64,000 nucleotides of DNA from Streptomyces sp. MST-110588 (GCF_022695595.1 NZ_CP074380.1:7468501-7532500), one strand, 5' to 3'; positions 24,614 through 34,295 are shown, counted from the first letter of the stretch. Made by a program: numbers and translations. The notes: a model not told the origin generated them from the letters alone.

Positions 24614-25561
24614 ATGGGCCTGTTCCGTCGCGGACCGAAGCGGGACCCGCGCGAAGCCCCGCGCGATGGCGAGTTCGCCTTCTTCTCCGACCGGGAGGGC
24701 GGCTTCTTCAGGTCGCAGGTCCGCCAGGCGTTCGCCGAACAGGGGCTGGAGGTCACCGTCTACGCGGGCGTGGTCGCCGACTCCTCCGGGCGCCAGTTCG
24801 GACTGGGCAACCTCGCCGCCGTCTGCCACCGCGACCGGCGCGGCGAACGCTCCTGGCCCGCGATGATCCGGGACCACGTCGGCAAGGTGCTGCGGACGAT
24901 GGACGGCCCGCAGCCCCTGGAGACCCTCTCCGAGGACGAGATCCGGGCCCGCCTGTACCCCCGGGTCGTCGCCGAGGACACCCTGCCGCCGTCCGACTCC
25001 TTCCGGTACGGACGCAGCCCGGCCCCGGGGCTGCGCGAGGTCCTGGCCCTGGACCTCCCCGAGGCCGTACAGATGCTCAGCGAGGACTCGCTGCTGGACC
25101 TGGGCGAGGTGCCCGAGCTGCGCATCCGGGCGATGAACAACCTGCGCGCCCTGCCGGTCGAGGGACACGAGACGGTGCGGCGCGGTGACGGCTCGGCCTT
25201 CGAAGTCGTCCTCGGCGACTCCTTCTTCACCGCCAGCCGGGTACTGGTGCTGGACGAACTGGTCCAGCGGGTCGTGGGCACACCGCTGACCGCGGACGGG
25301 GCCCTGGTGGCCCTGCCCTTCCGCCACCAGCTCGCCTTCCACCCCATCCGCGACGCACAGGTCATCCCCGCGCTCCAGTCCATGGCGCAGTTCGCGGCGT
25401 CGGGCCACGAGGACGCGGCGGGGGCGATCAGCCCCAACGTCTTCTGGTGGCGGCGCGGAACGATGACCCGGCTGAGCGAGCCGGACGGCGACGGGCTGCG
25501 GGTGGTCGTCGACGTGGACTTCCAGGACATGCTGGAGCGCCTGGTACAGGACGAGGCGTAA
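24614..25561 (+). CDS. Conserved hypothetical protein
   Basis: The product has 315 residues from ATG 24614, which has the strong site GGGAGGA seven bases upstream. It starts MGLFRRGPKRDPREA, a common actinobacterial N-terminus for soluble proteins. It contains FGLGNLAAVCHRDRRGERSW, a central FEVVLGDSFFTASRVLVLDE and LVALPFRHQLAFHPIRD. There are no signal peptide, membrane helices or catalytic motifs I can name. The C-terminal half loosely recalls DUF1444/YtpQ-like proteins, but I would not rely on that. It is a single gene converging on the DUF779 gene. Confidence 0.8.
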   Translation: MGLFRRGPKRDPREAPRDGEFAFFSDREGGFFRSQVRQAFAEQGLEVTVYAGVVADSSGRQFGLGNLAAVCHRDRRGERSWPAMIRDHVGKVLRTMDGPQPLETLSEDEIRARLYPRVVAEDTLPPSDSFRYGRSPAPGLREVLALDLPEAVQMLSEDSLLDLGEVPELRIRAMNNLRALPVEGHETVRRGDGSAFEVVLGDSFFTASRVLVLDELVQRVVGTPLTADGALVALPFRHQLAFHPIRDAQVIPALQSMAQFAASGHEDAAGAISPNVFWWRRGTMTRLSEPDGDGLRVVVDVDFQDMLERLVQDEA

Positions 25562-25640
25562 CGTCACCGAAGCGGCAACGAGAACATCGATGGCGTTGAC
25601 GGCCCCGGGTGGCGAGCCGTCGTCTGCCCGTACCGCCGTC

Positions 25641-26081
25641 TCAGCCGTCCAGCAGTTCCCGCTCCTCCTGACTGAGCAGCCGGGAGCGGATCAGGAAGCG
25701 GACCCCCTCGGGCGCTTCGAGCGAGAAGCCGCCGCCGCGCCCGGGAACGACGTCCACCGTCAGATGCGTGTGCCGCCAGCGCGCGAACTGGTCCGCCGAC
25801 ATGTAGAAGCCGACCGGTTTCCCGACACCGCGCACGGCCAGCCGCCCCAGCAGCACGTCCGAGGCACCCGTACGGAACTCACCGGCCGGATAGCACATCG
25901 GTGAACTCCCGTCACAGCAGCCGCCCGACTGGTGGAACATCACCGGCCCGTGGGAGGCGTACAGCTCGCGGATCAGCTCCTCGGCGGCGGGGGTCAGCGC
26001 GATCCGCGCCACCTCCCGCGCGGACCGGCCGCCCTCCTCCCGGCCCCGGGACACGGGCTCCACGGCTTCGTCACCCGGCAT
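25641..26081 (-). CDS. DUF779 protein
   Basis: The product has 146 residues from ATG 26081, which has GGAAGGAG nine bases upstream; a longer open frame to 26189 adds unlikely sequence. The Cys-rich motif MFHQSGGCCDGSSPMCYP is the DUF779 signature, followed by GFYMSADQFARWRHTHLTVD. The family is often encoded next to aldehyde or alcohol dehydrogenases and its role is unknown. No dehydrogenase is adjacent here. A Tn3-type transposon sits 190 bp upstream of its start and may have separated it from former neighbours. Confidence 0.88.
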   Translation of the reverse strand: MPGDEAVEPVSRGREEGGRSAREVARIALTPAAEELIRELYASHGPVMFHQSGGCCDGSSPMCYPAGEFRTGASDVLLGRLAVRGVGKPVGFYMSADQFARWRHTHLTVDVVPGRGGGFSLEAPEGVRFLIRSRLLSQEERELLDG

Positions 26082-26265
26082 GCCTGGCTCCTTCCTCGCC
26101 TGCCTCGCGCCGAACGCGGCCGTCACCGGCCGCCGCTGATGTGAGACTCGGCCACCTCCCGGCACGCCGCAAGGGGGGCGGCTGAGCACAGAGCCGCCGG
26201 TTATCGCTCCTCAGTTCCACGAGGGCGTCACGCATCCGCTCCGCCTGCTGACGACCGGCGGCCCC

Positions 26266-26270
26266 GGTGA
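26266..26270. repeat. Target site duplication, left copy
   Basis: GGTGA directly abuts the outer end of the left inverted repeat. The same five bases abut the right end at 32646-32650. Five-base duplications are the rule for Tn3-family insertion. Confidence 0.9.
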
Positions 26271-26316
26271 GGGGCGACGCCGAGGTAAGCCCAAAAGCCG
26301 CCAGTACTTGATCTTG
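26271..26316 (+). repeat. Left terminal inverted repeat of Tn3-family element
   Basis: The repeat starts GGGGCGACGCCGAGG and includes AAGCCGCCAGTACTTG. Compared with the right end it differs at positions 5, 6, 7, 23 and 41. The GGGG start and the length are typical of the Tn3 family. Confidence 0.93.
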
Positions 26317-26403
26317 ATTGCCTGCCCGGCCCCAGCCGTCACCCATTCGGCCGAAGGTCGTTGGTGCTGATACCGACTGATCTCTGGGCCTGGGGCGGGA
26401 CTT

Positions 26404-28532
26404 GTGACCTCGATCGGGCGGACCGCGTACCCGCGGTTCAAGCGGCTGATCACCGCGCATGAGCTGCATCTCCTCTTCGCGCCGACGAGGGAAGAGGCTG
26501 CGTGGGCTGCTGAGCGGATGGACTCCGACGGGCATCAGCTCGCCCTGTTGTTGGCGCTGAAGTCGTATCAGCGGATGGGCCGGTTCCCGAAGCCGGACGA
26601 GTATTCGGAGATGGTGGTCGACTTCGTCCGCCGTACGGTCGAGCTGCCGGAGGGCACGCTCCCGTCGTACGAGACGGGCCGGACCGCTGAGCGGCAGCGT
26701 GCCGAGGTGCGCCAGTGGGTGGGGACGAAGTACCAGCAGTCCCGGGCACGGCAGATCGCTGAGGGACAGTGACGGCACCACGCAGTTCAACCGGCTGAAG
26801 CAGACCGCCCAGGGCCCGAGCTGGTCGTACTTCAAGCGCCTGTTCACGCACCTGGAGTGGCTGGACGAGCTCGGCGACACCGCGGTGTGGGTGGACGGCG
26901 TCGCCGCGCCGAAGGTCACCGACTTCGCCGGGGAAGCGGATGCGGCGGACGCCTCCGAACTGCGGGACTACGTGGTCGTCAAGCGGATCGCGCTGCTGGC
27001 CTGCCTTGCGCACAAGGCACGGATGCGGGTCCGGGACGATCTGGCGACGATGTTCTGCAAGCGGGTCGCCATGAAGATCAAGAAGGCCAAGGAGGAGCTG
27101 GAGAAGATCCGGCTCGCCGAGCGGGAGATCGCCGATGCTCTGATCGGGAACTACCGCACCGTGCTCAAAAGCCTCGACGACGGCGGGCCCGCGCAGGAGG
27201 CGCTGGCGAAGGCTGAGGCGATGACCGCCGAGGCGGTGAAGGCCCTGGACGGGATGGACGAGGCGGCGCCGGTGGAAGAGGTCGCCCGGCGCCTGGGCGG
27301 GGAGGCTTCCCCGGCCGTGCTCGCCCTGGCTAAGGCCCAGTTGGTGCAGGCCGGCGGCGTGGGCGCGGTCACCAGGGCGGTGGAAAGCTTCGGTGGATTC
27401 GCGGGGCAGTACGAGCAGATCGAGAAGGTCTCCGCGCATCACGGCAACTTCTGGGAGGTGCTGCTGTACGGGCAGCTCGGCCGGGACCGGTCGGGGACAT
27501 CCAGGAGAAGCTGGCCGACTACCTGGTGGAGGTCGGTTTGTGCGAGGAGGGCGGTGGCGGATGCCGGGTACCCGGACAACGAGGGCCTGGTCATCGACCC
27601 GCAGACCGGCATCCCGTCACTGAAGCCGCACCGCTCCGAGGGACAGCGGCCTTCGGCGAAGCGCCTGGAGCAGGAGGTCAAGGCCCGGATGCCGGAGCGC
27701 ACACTGATGGGGATCGTGGCCCGCACCGCCTACTGGGTGGAGTGGTGGCGCCGCTTCGGTCCGCCCTCGGGCCACGACCCGAAGCTGAAGGACCCGTTTG
27801 GCCGGTACGTGCTGACCACGTTCGTCAAGGGCACCAACATGAACATGGGCCCGTACGAGGCGGCGAAGCACATCCCGGGGGTGTCCGGGCATGATCGACT
27901 CCCTGTTCGGGGAGGCGGGCAAGAACGTCATCGACTGGGATCTGATCGAGTCCCAGTTCCGGCACCTGATGAAGGTGGCCGTGTCCGTGCGGGAGGGCGC
28001 CATCTCCTCCGCGACGCTGCTGAAGCGGCTGCAGTCGGGCTCGCACAAGAACTCCACTTACACCGCGTTCCGCGAGGTCGGCCGCGTGATCCGCACGGTG
28101 CAGATGCTGCGCTACCTCTCGGACGCGCCGCTGCGCCGGCGGGTGACCGCGGCGACGAACAAGGTCGAGTCGTTCAACCGGTTCTCCCAGTGGGTCGGCT
28201 TCGGCAACCAGGGCGTCATCGCCGACAACGACCCCATCGAGCAGAAGAAGGCGATGAAGTTCAACGCCCTGCTCACCAACGCCATCATCTTCCATAACGC
28301 CCTGGACATCGCCGAGATCGTCCGCCAGCTCCTGGAGGAGGGATGGAAGATCGACCCGGAGGACCTGGCCCAGGTCTCCCCGTACCTGACCGAACACATC
28401 AAACGGTCCGGCGAGTACAGCACCCACGAACTCGGCATCCGGCCCGAGGCATACGACCCCAAGCTCGACGTTGACTTCACCCAGCTCCGCGAACAGGAAC
28501 CGGCAGCCTCCGGCTTCGGCACGGTCGCCTGA
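26404..28532 (+). pseudogene. tnpA: Tn3-family transposase with three internal deletions
   Basis: Three pieces in three different frames are homologous to consecutive parts of a roughly 1000-residue Tn3 TnpA. Piece 1 (26404 to about 26770) is the N-terminal DUF4158 part, from TSIGRTAYPRFKR to KYQQSRARQIAEG. Piece 2 (about 26770-27890) runs from DSDGTTQFNRLKQ to GPYEAAKHIPGVSGHD, with another break near 27490. Piece 3 (27891-28532) starts IDSLFGEAGKNVIDWDLIES, holds the catalytic Glu region AATNKVESFNRFSQW, and ends in a normal C-terminus. The stretch with the first two catalytic Asp residues is missing between pieces 2 and 3. The gene is therefore inactive. Confidence 0.92.
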
Positions 28533-28916
28533 GCACCGAAAGGGGCTCCGATCAGGAAAAGGACCAGGAAACCGGTGTTGAGCAGCTCAGGAACCGGCCA
28601 GGACGCTGATGATCTTCCCCGGAGGCATACGATGAACTGACCTGGATCGGGCCCGTGCTCGCTCAATCGACCCGTCGTCCGACGCGCCGCGCGAGAGCCG
28701 GATCGTCCCGTCATCCCGTGACTCGAAAGCGATGTCCAGCACGGCCCCCGGCCCCACGCGTCGAAGCCGTCAGCAGGTGCTCCTGAGCGAAGACAGCCTC
28801 GCCTCTCAGCGTCAAGAACCTGTACCTACAGAGCGTCACAGATCACCGATTGTGACATGGCTTCTCACCAGCATCGAGGAATTGCAGATCGGGCTGTGGA
28901 CCGGGCTGGAAAGCCT
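28533..28916. other. Spacer inside transposon, no gene seen
   Basis: These 384 bp lie between the transposase remnant and the convergent aminopeptidase gene. I see no reading frame with coding character and no strong hairpin. Confidence 0.5.
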
Positions 28917-31349
28917 TCAGCCGCGGGAGCGCAGTATGCGGCGCATCCGGTCGGCCTGGTCCAGGAGGTTCGTTCGGACGACCGGGACAACCTGTGCCGC
29001 GAGGTCTTGTGCTCGTTCCACGAAGGTCAGGTCGATACCGAACACCGGGAAGAGGCTCTTGGTGTAAGTCCGTGCCGGCATGGTTCCGCTGTGGTGGATA
29101 GTTTGCACGAGATCGAGGTAGGCCTCCGTGTGGGGCCTGAGCAAGTCGTCCTGACCGGCGCTCCAGAACAGCGTCGCAACTGACTGGATTGAAGCGAGGG
29201 GCACCGCGCAGTCTGTCACCAGCGCCTGCCACACCGCTTTCTTCTCTGCCGCGTCCAGGGTCGCCGCGCGGACCTGGAGCCTGCTGATCCATGCGTCGGG
29301 ATCCGGGTCGCGGTCGAGCAGCGCCTGTGCCTCGACTGCGGTCGGGCTTCCGAGCTGAGCCTTGCGAACCAGTGCTCGCCACTGGAGATCGATGTCCTCT
29401 CCGGCCTTGGCCTGGAGCCAGGCAACTTCCTCCGGTTCGGTCGCGGTGCGAGCGAAGCCGCGCAACGCCGCTTTGCGGTAGGCGCCGACGCCGGAGAGGC
29501 TGCGGCACGCCGCGGCTACTGCTCGCAGCAGCTCGTCCCGCTCCGACTGTGGGCTCCACAGATCTGCGGCCTCGACAGCCAGGTTGAGATACGGCTCGAT
29601 CACCGACGCGGACGTCTCGACAGCGAGCACTCCGGTCAGGCACTGCACGGCTTCGGCGGCTGTCGCTTCGCCGTTGATCAGCATGTCCCAGGCCGTGGCG
29701 ACGGCGACACCTCGCGCGGTCGCGGTGGGCAGGCGGGCGGCATTGCGGAAGAACGCGTCTCTGGTTGTGGCGTCAGGTCTCGTCGAGGTGAAGGTCAGGT
29801 CTTCATCGTTGACCAGATAAAGATCGGCTCCGGCAGGCAGGTCGAGCCGGGTTCGTTCGCCCGCTACCTCGACTTTGACGAGTGCCATGCGCTCAAGATG
29901 ATCCCCGGAGCCCTCGTAGGCGCCGACGGCAAGCACATGCGGGCGTGGACGGCCACCCGGTCCTTGAGCGACGAGGGTGAACCCGTCTGTGTCGTGGTCG
30001 AGAGTGAGCCGGTCGGTGCCCGCTGTTTCCAGCCATGCCGTGCGCCATTGGTCCAGGTCACGTCCGCTGGCGCCGGCGACGGCGTCGATCAGGTCCTGCA
30101 GCGTGGTGCTGCCCCAGGCATGCGTGGCCAAGTAGTTGGTGAGACCGGCAGAGAAGTTCGCTTCGCCGACGTACGTCATCAGCTGGTGCAGTACGGATGC
30201 GCCCTTGGGGTAGGTGATGGCGTCGAATGTCGCTTCGGCCTCGGAGACGTCGCGGACCTGCTGGCGGATCGGATGCGACATGGGTCCCTGATCCATGAAA
30301 TACGCTTTGAGTTTCTCGCCGACCAGGTGTGCCGTCCAGGCATCGGTGTACGACGTCACGCTCACGGCGGCCCAATTGCTGGCGAACTCCGCGAATGCCT
30401 CGTTCAGCCACAGGTCGTCCCACCAGCGCATGGTGACGATGTTGCCGAACCACATGTGCGCGAGTTCGTGCAGCAGGTACCGCGAGAAGATGTCCCACTC
30501 CGCTCTGGTCGGCGTGGTCCTGCGCAGGAACCAGTCCATCCAGGTGACGCAGCCGAAGTTCTCCATCGCGCCGGGGTACTCGGGCGTGAAGACCTGGTCG
30601 TACTTGTGCTGCGGAAACGGCATGCCGAACTTGCCGGCGAAGAACTCGAGCCCCTGGGTGGTCAGGGTGAACAGTTCGTCGGCGTCCCGGTCCAGGATGG
30701 AAGCCAGCGACTGCCGGCAGAAGAGCCCGAGATCATGACCAGCCCCGCGACGACGCAATTCGTAGTACGGGCCCGCATTGATCACGGTGTTGTACGCCGC
30801 GAGCGGCGGCGTGGGCGGGAAGGTCCAGCGTCGCACGGAGCCGAGGTCTTCGATCTGCGGGTCACCGCTGTTGCTCAGCACCCGCCAGCCGGCGGGAGCG
30901 GTCACGGTGAACGCCCACGGCGCCTTGAGGTCCGGCTGATCGAAGCAGGCCGACACATGGTGGGCGTAGTCGGGAGCGAAGTCGGTGAAGAAGTACCTCT
31001 CGCCGTCGGCGGGATCGACCGCCTTGTGCACGCCCCAGCCATCGGCCGAGCACTCCGTCACCGAGACCACCGTGAGGACGTTGTGCTCGGCAAGATCGGT
31101 CAGCGCGATCCGGCCCTCGACAGCCGACCGCAGCACGACCCCGTTGAGTGTGGCGCTCTCCACCGCCGCCGGACAATCGACAAAGGTCTCGGCCCCGGGC
31201 TGGTGAGACGTAAAGGTGATCGTCGATTCGCACCGGACCCGCGAGCCGGTCAGCAGATCCGAAAGGTCGACGGCAACGTCATACCGCTCGACCGTCAGCA
31301 GGCTTGCGCGCCCCTCGGCCTCAGTTTGGGTCAGACTCCTGCCGCTCAC
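28917..31349 (-). CDS. pepN: M1-family aminopeptidase (PepN-like), transposon passenger
   Basis: The product has 810 residues from GTG 31349, which has GGAGAGGG just upstream; an ATG at 31376 has no ribosome site. The exopeptidase motif PGAMENFG lies near residue 261. The zinc site LLHELAHMWFGN (HExxH) lies near 293, with the third ligand in LWLNEAFAEF. The C-terminal helical ERAP1-like domain is complete, so the enzyme should be active. Such cytosolic enzymes release N-terminal residues from peptides. Chromosomal Streptomyces PepN is about 850 residues, so this is a slightly short paralogue. As transposon cargo it could degrade or resist a peptide-like toxin or inhibitor, which is inference only. 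Confidence 0.95.
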   Translation of the reverse strand: MSGRSLTQTEAEGRASLLTVERYDVAVDLSDLLTGSRVRCESTITFTSHQPGAETFVDCPAAVESATLNGVVLRSAVEGRIALTDLAEHNVLTVVSVTECSADGWGVHKAVDPADGERYFFTDFAPDYAHHVSACFDQPDLKAPWAFTVTAPAGWRVLSNSGDPQIEDLGSVRRWTFPPTPPLAAYNTVINAGPYYELRRRGAGHDLGLFCRQSLASILDRDADELFTLTTQGLEFFAGKFGMPFPQHKYDQVFTPEYPGAMENFGCVTWMDWFLRRTTPTRAEWDIFSRYLLHELAHMWFGNIVTMRWWDDLWLNEAFAEFASNWAAVSVTSYTDAWTAHLVGEKLKAYFMDQGPMSHPIRQQVRDVSEAEATFDAITYPKGASVLHQLMTYVGEANFSAGLTNYLATHAWGSTTLQDLIDAVAGASGRDLDQWRTAWLETAGTDRLTLDHDTDGFTLVAQGPGGRPRPHVLAVGAYEGSGDHLERMALVKVEVAGERTRLDLPAGADLYLVNDEDLTFTSTRPDATTRDAFFRNAARLPTATARGVAVATAWDMLINGEATAAEAVQCLTGVLAVETSASVIEPYLNLAVEAADLWSPQSERDELLRAVAAACRSLSGVGAYRKAALRGFARTATEPEEVAWLQAKAGEDIDLQWRALVRKAQLGSPTAVEAQALLDRDPDPDAWISRLQVRAATLDAAEKKAVWQALVTDCAVPLASIQSVATLFWSAGQDDLLRPHTEAYLDLVQTIHHSGTMPARTYTKSLFPVFGIDLTFVERAQDLAAQVVPVVRTNLLDQADRMRRILRSRG

Positions 31350-31617
31350 TGATTTCCCTCTCCGAGATTCGTGCATTCGCTGCGAACCACCCGCTCAGCA
31401 GCAACCAGCCCACGTGAATCGGGGTGTGTGTCCATCGCGTCGCCTATCGGCTGATCGGCGGCTTCCTCCTAGACCTTGGAGGGCAGAGCACCCGGAAACG
31501 GCATATGATCACCCCCTGCCGCATTGAGTAGTCCCTGCTCGGGTGCCGTAAACGAAGGGCGAACCAACCGACATGTAGCTGAGCGTGGCATTCAGGTCGG
31601 CGGCTCGGCAGTGTGAT

Positions 31618-31862
31618 ACCGGTCAGGCGACATCGTCGGCGACAGGCCCGACGAGTCTTCCGCTAACTTCCGGACAGGTCGCGCATCTGCTCCGCGTCAG
31701 CAAGCTGAGTCAAGCGCCGACGCCTCGCCTGCCTGTCGTCAAACGATCGAATGACGACAGGCGCGAAGGACGTCCAATGAGCCCGGACTCTCCGGGGCCT
31801 GATGACGGCTCAGGTCCAATGGGATCCGATGCCGGTTGACGACAGGATTAGATGACATCTGG
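31618..31862. promoter_or_regulatory. Probable resolution (res) site of the transposon
   Basis: Upstream of the tnpR remnant lies the perfect dyad GCCTGTCGTCA-N10-TGACGACAGGC (31731-31762), sized like a resolvase subsite. Related half-sites occur on both sides: GCGACAT/GCGACAGG near 31626-31645 and TTGACGACAGG/ATGACATCTGG near 31837-31863. Two or three subsites beside tnpR are the usual res layout. Confidence 0.6.
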
Positions 31863-31893
31863 CGTCCGGTGCAGGGCAGAAGCGAGGGACAGC

Positions 31894-32434
31894 GTGGCCA
31901 ATCCCGTCTACAAGCGGGTGTCGACCGACCAGCAGTCGACCGACCGCCAGAACCTCGTCCTGGACGAGGCCGGGATCGAGGACCCGGTCGTCTTCGAAGA
32001 GGAGGCAGGAACCTCCAGCCGCCTGCATGAAGTTCATGGTGCAGACCCTCGCCGCCGTCGGCGAACTCCAACGCGATCTCCAACGGGAGCTGACGTACGA
32101 CGGGCTACGGACCGCCGAGGCCAAGGGCAACATGGGCGGACGCCGCCCCGTCCTCGCGGGCGAGACGGTCGCCGACGTGCGCACCGCCTACCTGGAAGGC
32201 CAGTCCCTCGCCGCCCTGGCCCGTGAACACGGCGTCAGCCGCGGCGCCGTCCGTACCGCCGTCGCCGACCTCCTGCCCGAGCACGTCGCCGACGAGAGTG
32301 CCCCGGTCCCGGAACTGCCCGTCACCCTTGACATGCCCGGCAAGGTCGCCGGCTTCCTCCGCGCCGCTGAGCTGGACGACGCCGGGCGGGTCGCGCTCGA
32401 CCACGGCGTCGCCGTACGACGCGGCACGGGCTAA
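31894..32434 (+). pseudogene. tnpR: Serine resolvase with internal deletion
   Basis: GTG 31894 opens VANPVYKRVSTDQQSTDRQN with the active-site Ser of serine resolvases. The frame breaks after EEEAGTSSRLH near 32026. The next frame gives KFMVQTLAAVGELQRD, TAEAKGNMGGRRP and a C-terminal HTH (SLAALAREHGVSRGAVRTAV). The segment between, normally about 70 residues of the catalytic domain, is missing. The protein is therefore inactive. Confidence 0.85.
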
Positions 32435-32599
32435 GCCCTCCGCGTCACCGCCCCGCCCGCGATCCACCGCCAACTCCTAGTCCGCTGCCGGACCCTCGAC
32501 GGCGCTGGGCGATCCCCGCCCAGCGCAAGGCCCGCCGCGAGTACGAGAACCGTGTCAAAGCCCTCGCGCCCGACACTCCGTAGGAAGCTCTTCGGGCGC

Positions 32600-32645
32600 C
32601 AAGACCAAGTACTGGCGGCTTTGGGGCTTACCTCGGCGCTACCCC
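32600..32645 (-). repeat. Right terminal inverted repeat of Tn3-family element
   Basis: Read inward on the minus strand it begins GGGGTAGCGCCGAGG and includes AAGCCGCCAGTACTTG, matching the left end at 41 of 46 positions. Confidence 0.93.
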
Positions 32646-32650
32646 GGTGA
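32646..32650. repeat. Target site duplication, right copy
   Basis: GGTGA follows the CCCC end of the right inverted repeat and is identical to 26266-26270. An undiverged duplication means the two ends belong to one insertion event. Confidence 0.9.
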
Positions 32651-32954
32651 CGGACAGGGCAAGATCAATACTGACCGGTGTGCGGGCCGGACCAGGGCAT
32701 GCCACCGACAGGCCATCGCCGGGCGGAAAGCCGGGAGCGGAACGCGGCCGTGCGGGAAAGGGCCGCACGGGAAAAGGTTGTACGGGAGAGGGAAAGCCAC
32801 CCCGGAACGGGGCCGTCCGTCCAGCGGCCGGTGATGCAACGAGCGCATCCGTGCCCGGTGCACTGCGACCACCTCTTGTCCCGTGCCACGCAGCGGTGTT
32901 CGACTCTCGGACGCCTCCGGCCGGGAGGCCCGGACACCCCGGGAGGGAGGGCCC
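32651..32954. other. Flank between transposon and propeller gene
   Basis: About 300 bp upstream of the PD40-protein start. It carries short GGGAAAG-type repeats (near 32755-32795) and the CGGGAGGGAGGG ribosome-site region. The transposon may have moved away an upstream promoter of the next gene. No gene was recognised. Confidence 0.4.
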
Positions 32955-34295
32955 ATGCCCGTACGCGCACGTGTGCTCCTCGGTGGCGCGCCGGCCGTCG
33001 CCTGCTGCGCCGCCGCGCTGCTCGCACCGCCCGCCGCAGCGGGCGCGGGCACCGGCACGGAGAGCGCCCACAAGCCGCGTACCGAATGGGCATCGGCGCC
33101 GTGGCAGGGCGCGCCGGACAGGCTCACCGCCACGGCACCCGCCGTCAGCGGCAACGGCCGGTACGTCGCCTTCCAGGCCGGGCCCCGGGTGACCGGCCCG
33201 CCCGGACCACCCTCCGGAAGTTGGCAGATCCACGTCCGCGACCTGTGGACCGGCGCCGTCGAGACGGTCAGCGTCACCGCCGACGGCAGGCCGTCCGCCA
33301 AGAACGCCTCGACCCCGGCGATCAGCGACGACGGCCGGTACGTGTCCTTCACCTCGCCCGCCTCCGACCTGGTGCCGGGCGACACCAACAACGCCTGGGA
33401 CGTCTTCGTCCGCGACCGGCACACCGGCACCACCCGGCGGGTGAGCATGGACCAGGACGGCGGCCAGATCGCCGGCGGCGCCTTCTACCCGGCTCTGAGC
33501 GGCGACGGACACCATGCCGCCTTCCAGACCCGGCAGGCGCTCGACCCGGAGGACACCAACAAGGCGGGGGACATCTTCGTACGCGACCTGCGCGCGGGCA
33601 CCACGCGTCGGGTCAGCCTCGCCGACGACGGCGCCCAGAGCGACGGCGAGTCGCGCTACCCCGAACTCAGCCGGGACGGCCGGACGGTGGCCTTCATCTC
33701 CGACGCCGGCAACCTGGTCCACGACGGCCCGCAGCGGCCCGGACAGAAGTTGTACGTACGGGACCTGCGCGCCGGTACGACGGTGCGGGGCAGCGTGTAC
33801 CCGGACGGCACCGTCTCGGGCGTCTCCCTGTCCGACGGCGCACTGAGTCCCGACGGCCGGTACGCCGCCTTCACCTCGGGTGCCCACGTCTACCTGCGTG
33901 ATCTGCGCGGGCGCAGCACCCGGCAGGTGGACGTCACCTACGACGGCAGCGAGCCGTCGATGTGGTCCTACAAACCGAAGGTGAGCCCCCAAGGCCGGTA
34001 CGTCCACTTCGGCTCCAACTCCGACAACCTGGTGCCGGGCGACACCAACGGCTGGTCCGACGTCTTCGTACGCGACCTGCGTGAGGGCACCACCCGCCGG
34101 CTCAGCCTGACCCACGACGGCGCGCAGGCCGAGCGCGGCATCTCTTCCTCCCCCTCACCGTCCCTGTCCGGACGCGTCGTCGCCTTCGAGTCCAACGCCG
34201 ACAACCTGGTCCCGCAGCCGACCGGGGGCACGGACCAGGTCTTCGTCCGGCGGTCGGACCGAGCGGAACGGACTGACAACAGCGGAACGGGCTGA
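32955..34295 (+). CDS. Secreted TolB-like (PD40) beta-propeller protein
   Basis: The product has 446 residues from ATG 32955, preceded by GGGAGGGAGGG. A signal peptide (VLLGGAPAVACCAAALLAPP) directs export. The mature protein has at least six repeats of the pattern SxDGRYVxFxSxASDLVPGDTN followed by DVFVRDxxTGTTRRVS, the PD40/TolB-type blade. No enzymatic domain is attached, so it is probably a binding or scaffold protein outside the cell. The insertion of the transposon 300 bp upstream may affect its expression. Confidence 0.9.
   Translation: MPVRARVLLGGAPAVACCAAALLAPPAAAGAGTGTESAHKPRTEWASAPWQGAPDRLTATAPAVSGNGRYVAFQAGPRVTGPPGPPSGSWQIHVRDLWTGAVETVSVTADGRPSAKNASTPAISDDGRYVSFTSPASDLVPGDTNNAWDVFVRDRHTGTTRRVSMDQDGGQIAGGAFYPALSGDGHHAAFQTRQALDPEDTNKAGDIFVRDLRAGTTRRVSLADDGAQSDGESRYPELSRDGRTVAFISDAGNLVHDGPQRPGQKLYVRDLRAGTTVRGSVYPDGTVSGVSLSDGALSPDGRYAAFTSGAHVYLRDLRGRSTRQVDVTYDGSEPSMWSYKPKVSPQGRYVHFGSNSDNLVPGDTNGWSDVFVRDLREGTTRRLSLTHDGAQAERGISSSPSPSLSGRVVAFESNADNLVPQPTGGTDQVFVRRSDRAERTDNSGTG

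Larger units (their letters stand above)
26271..32645. mobile_element. Tn3-family transposon carrying an M1 aminopeptidase gene (6,375 bp)
   Basis: The ends are defined by 46-bp inverted repeats that begin GGGG and match at 41 of 46 positions, flanked by a perfect GGTGA duplication. Inside are tnpA (26404-28532) and tnpR (31894-32434), both with internal deletions, a resolution-site-like dyad (31731-31762), and one intact passenger gene for an aminopeptidase. By eye the passenger region is less GC-rich than the chromosome around it. Lacking the TnpA catalytic core, the element cannot move by itself. It either decayed after insertion or was moved in trans by a related transposase. Confidence 0.93.

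Noticed and set aside
24614..25561. DUF1444/YtpQ family assignment
   Set aside because: Only a loose similarity around the FRHQLAFHPIRD region; no firm signature.
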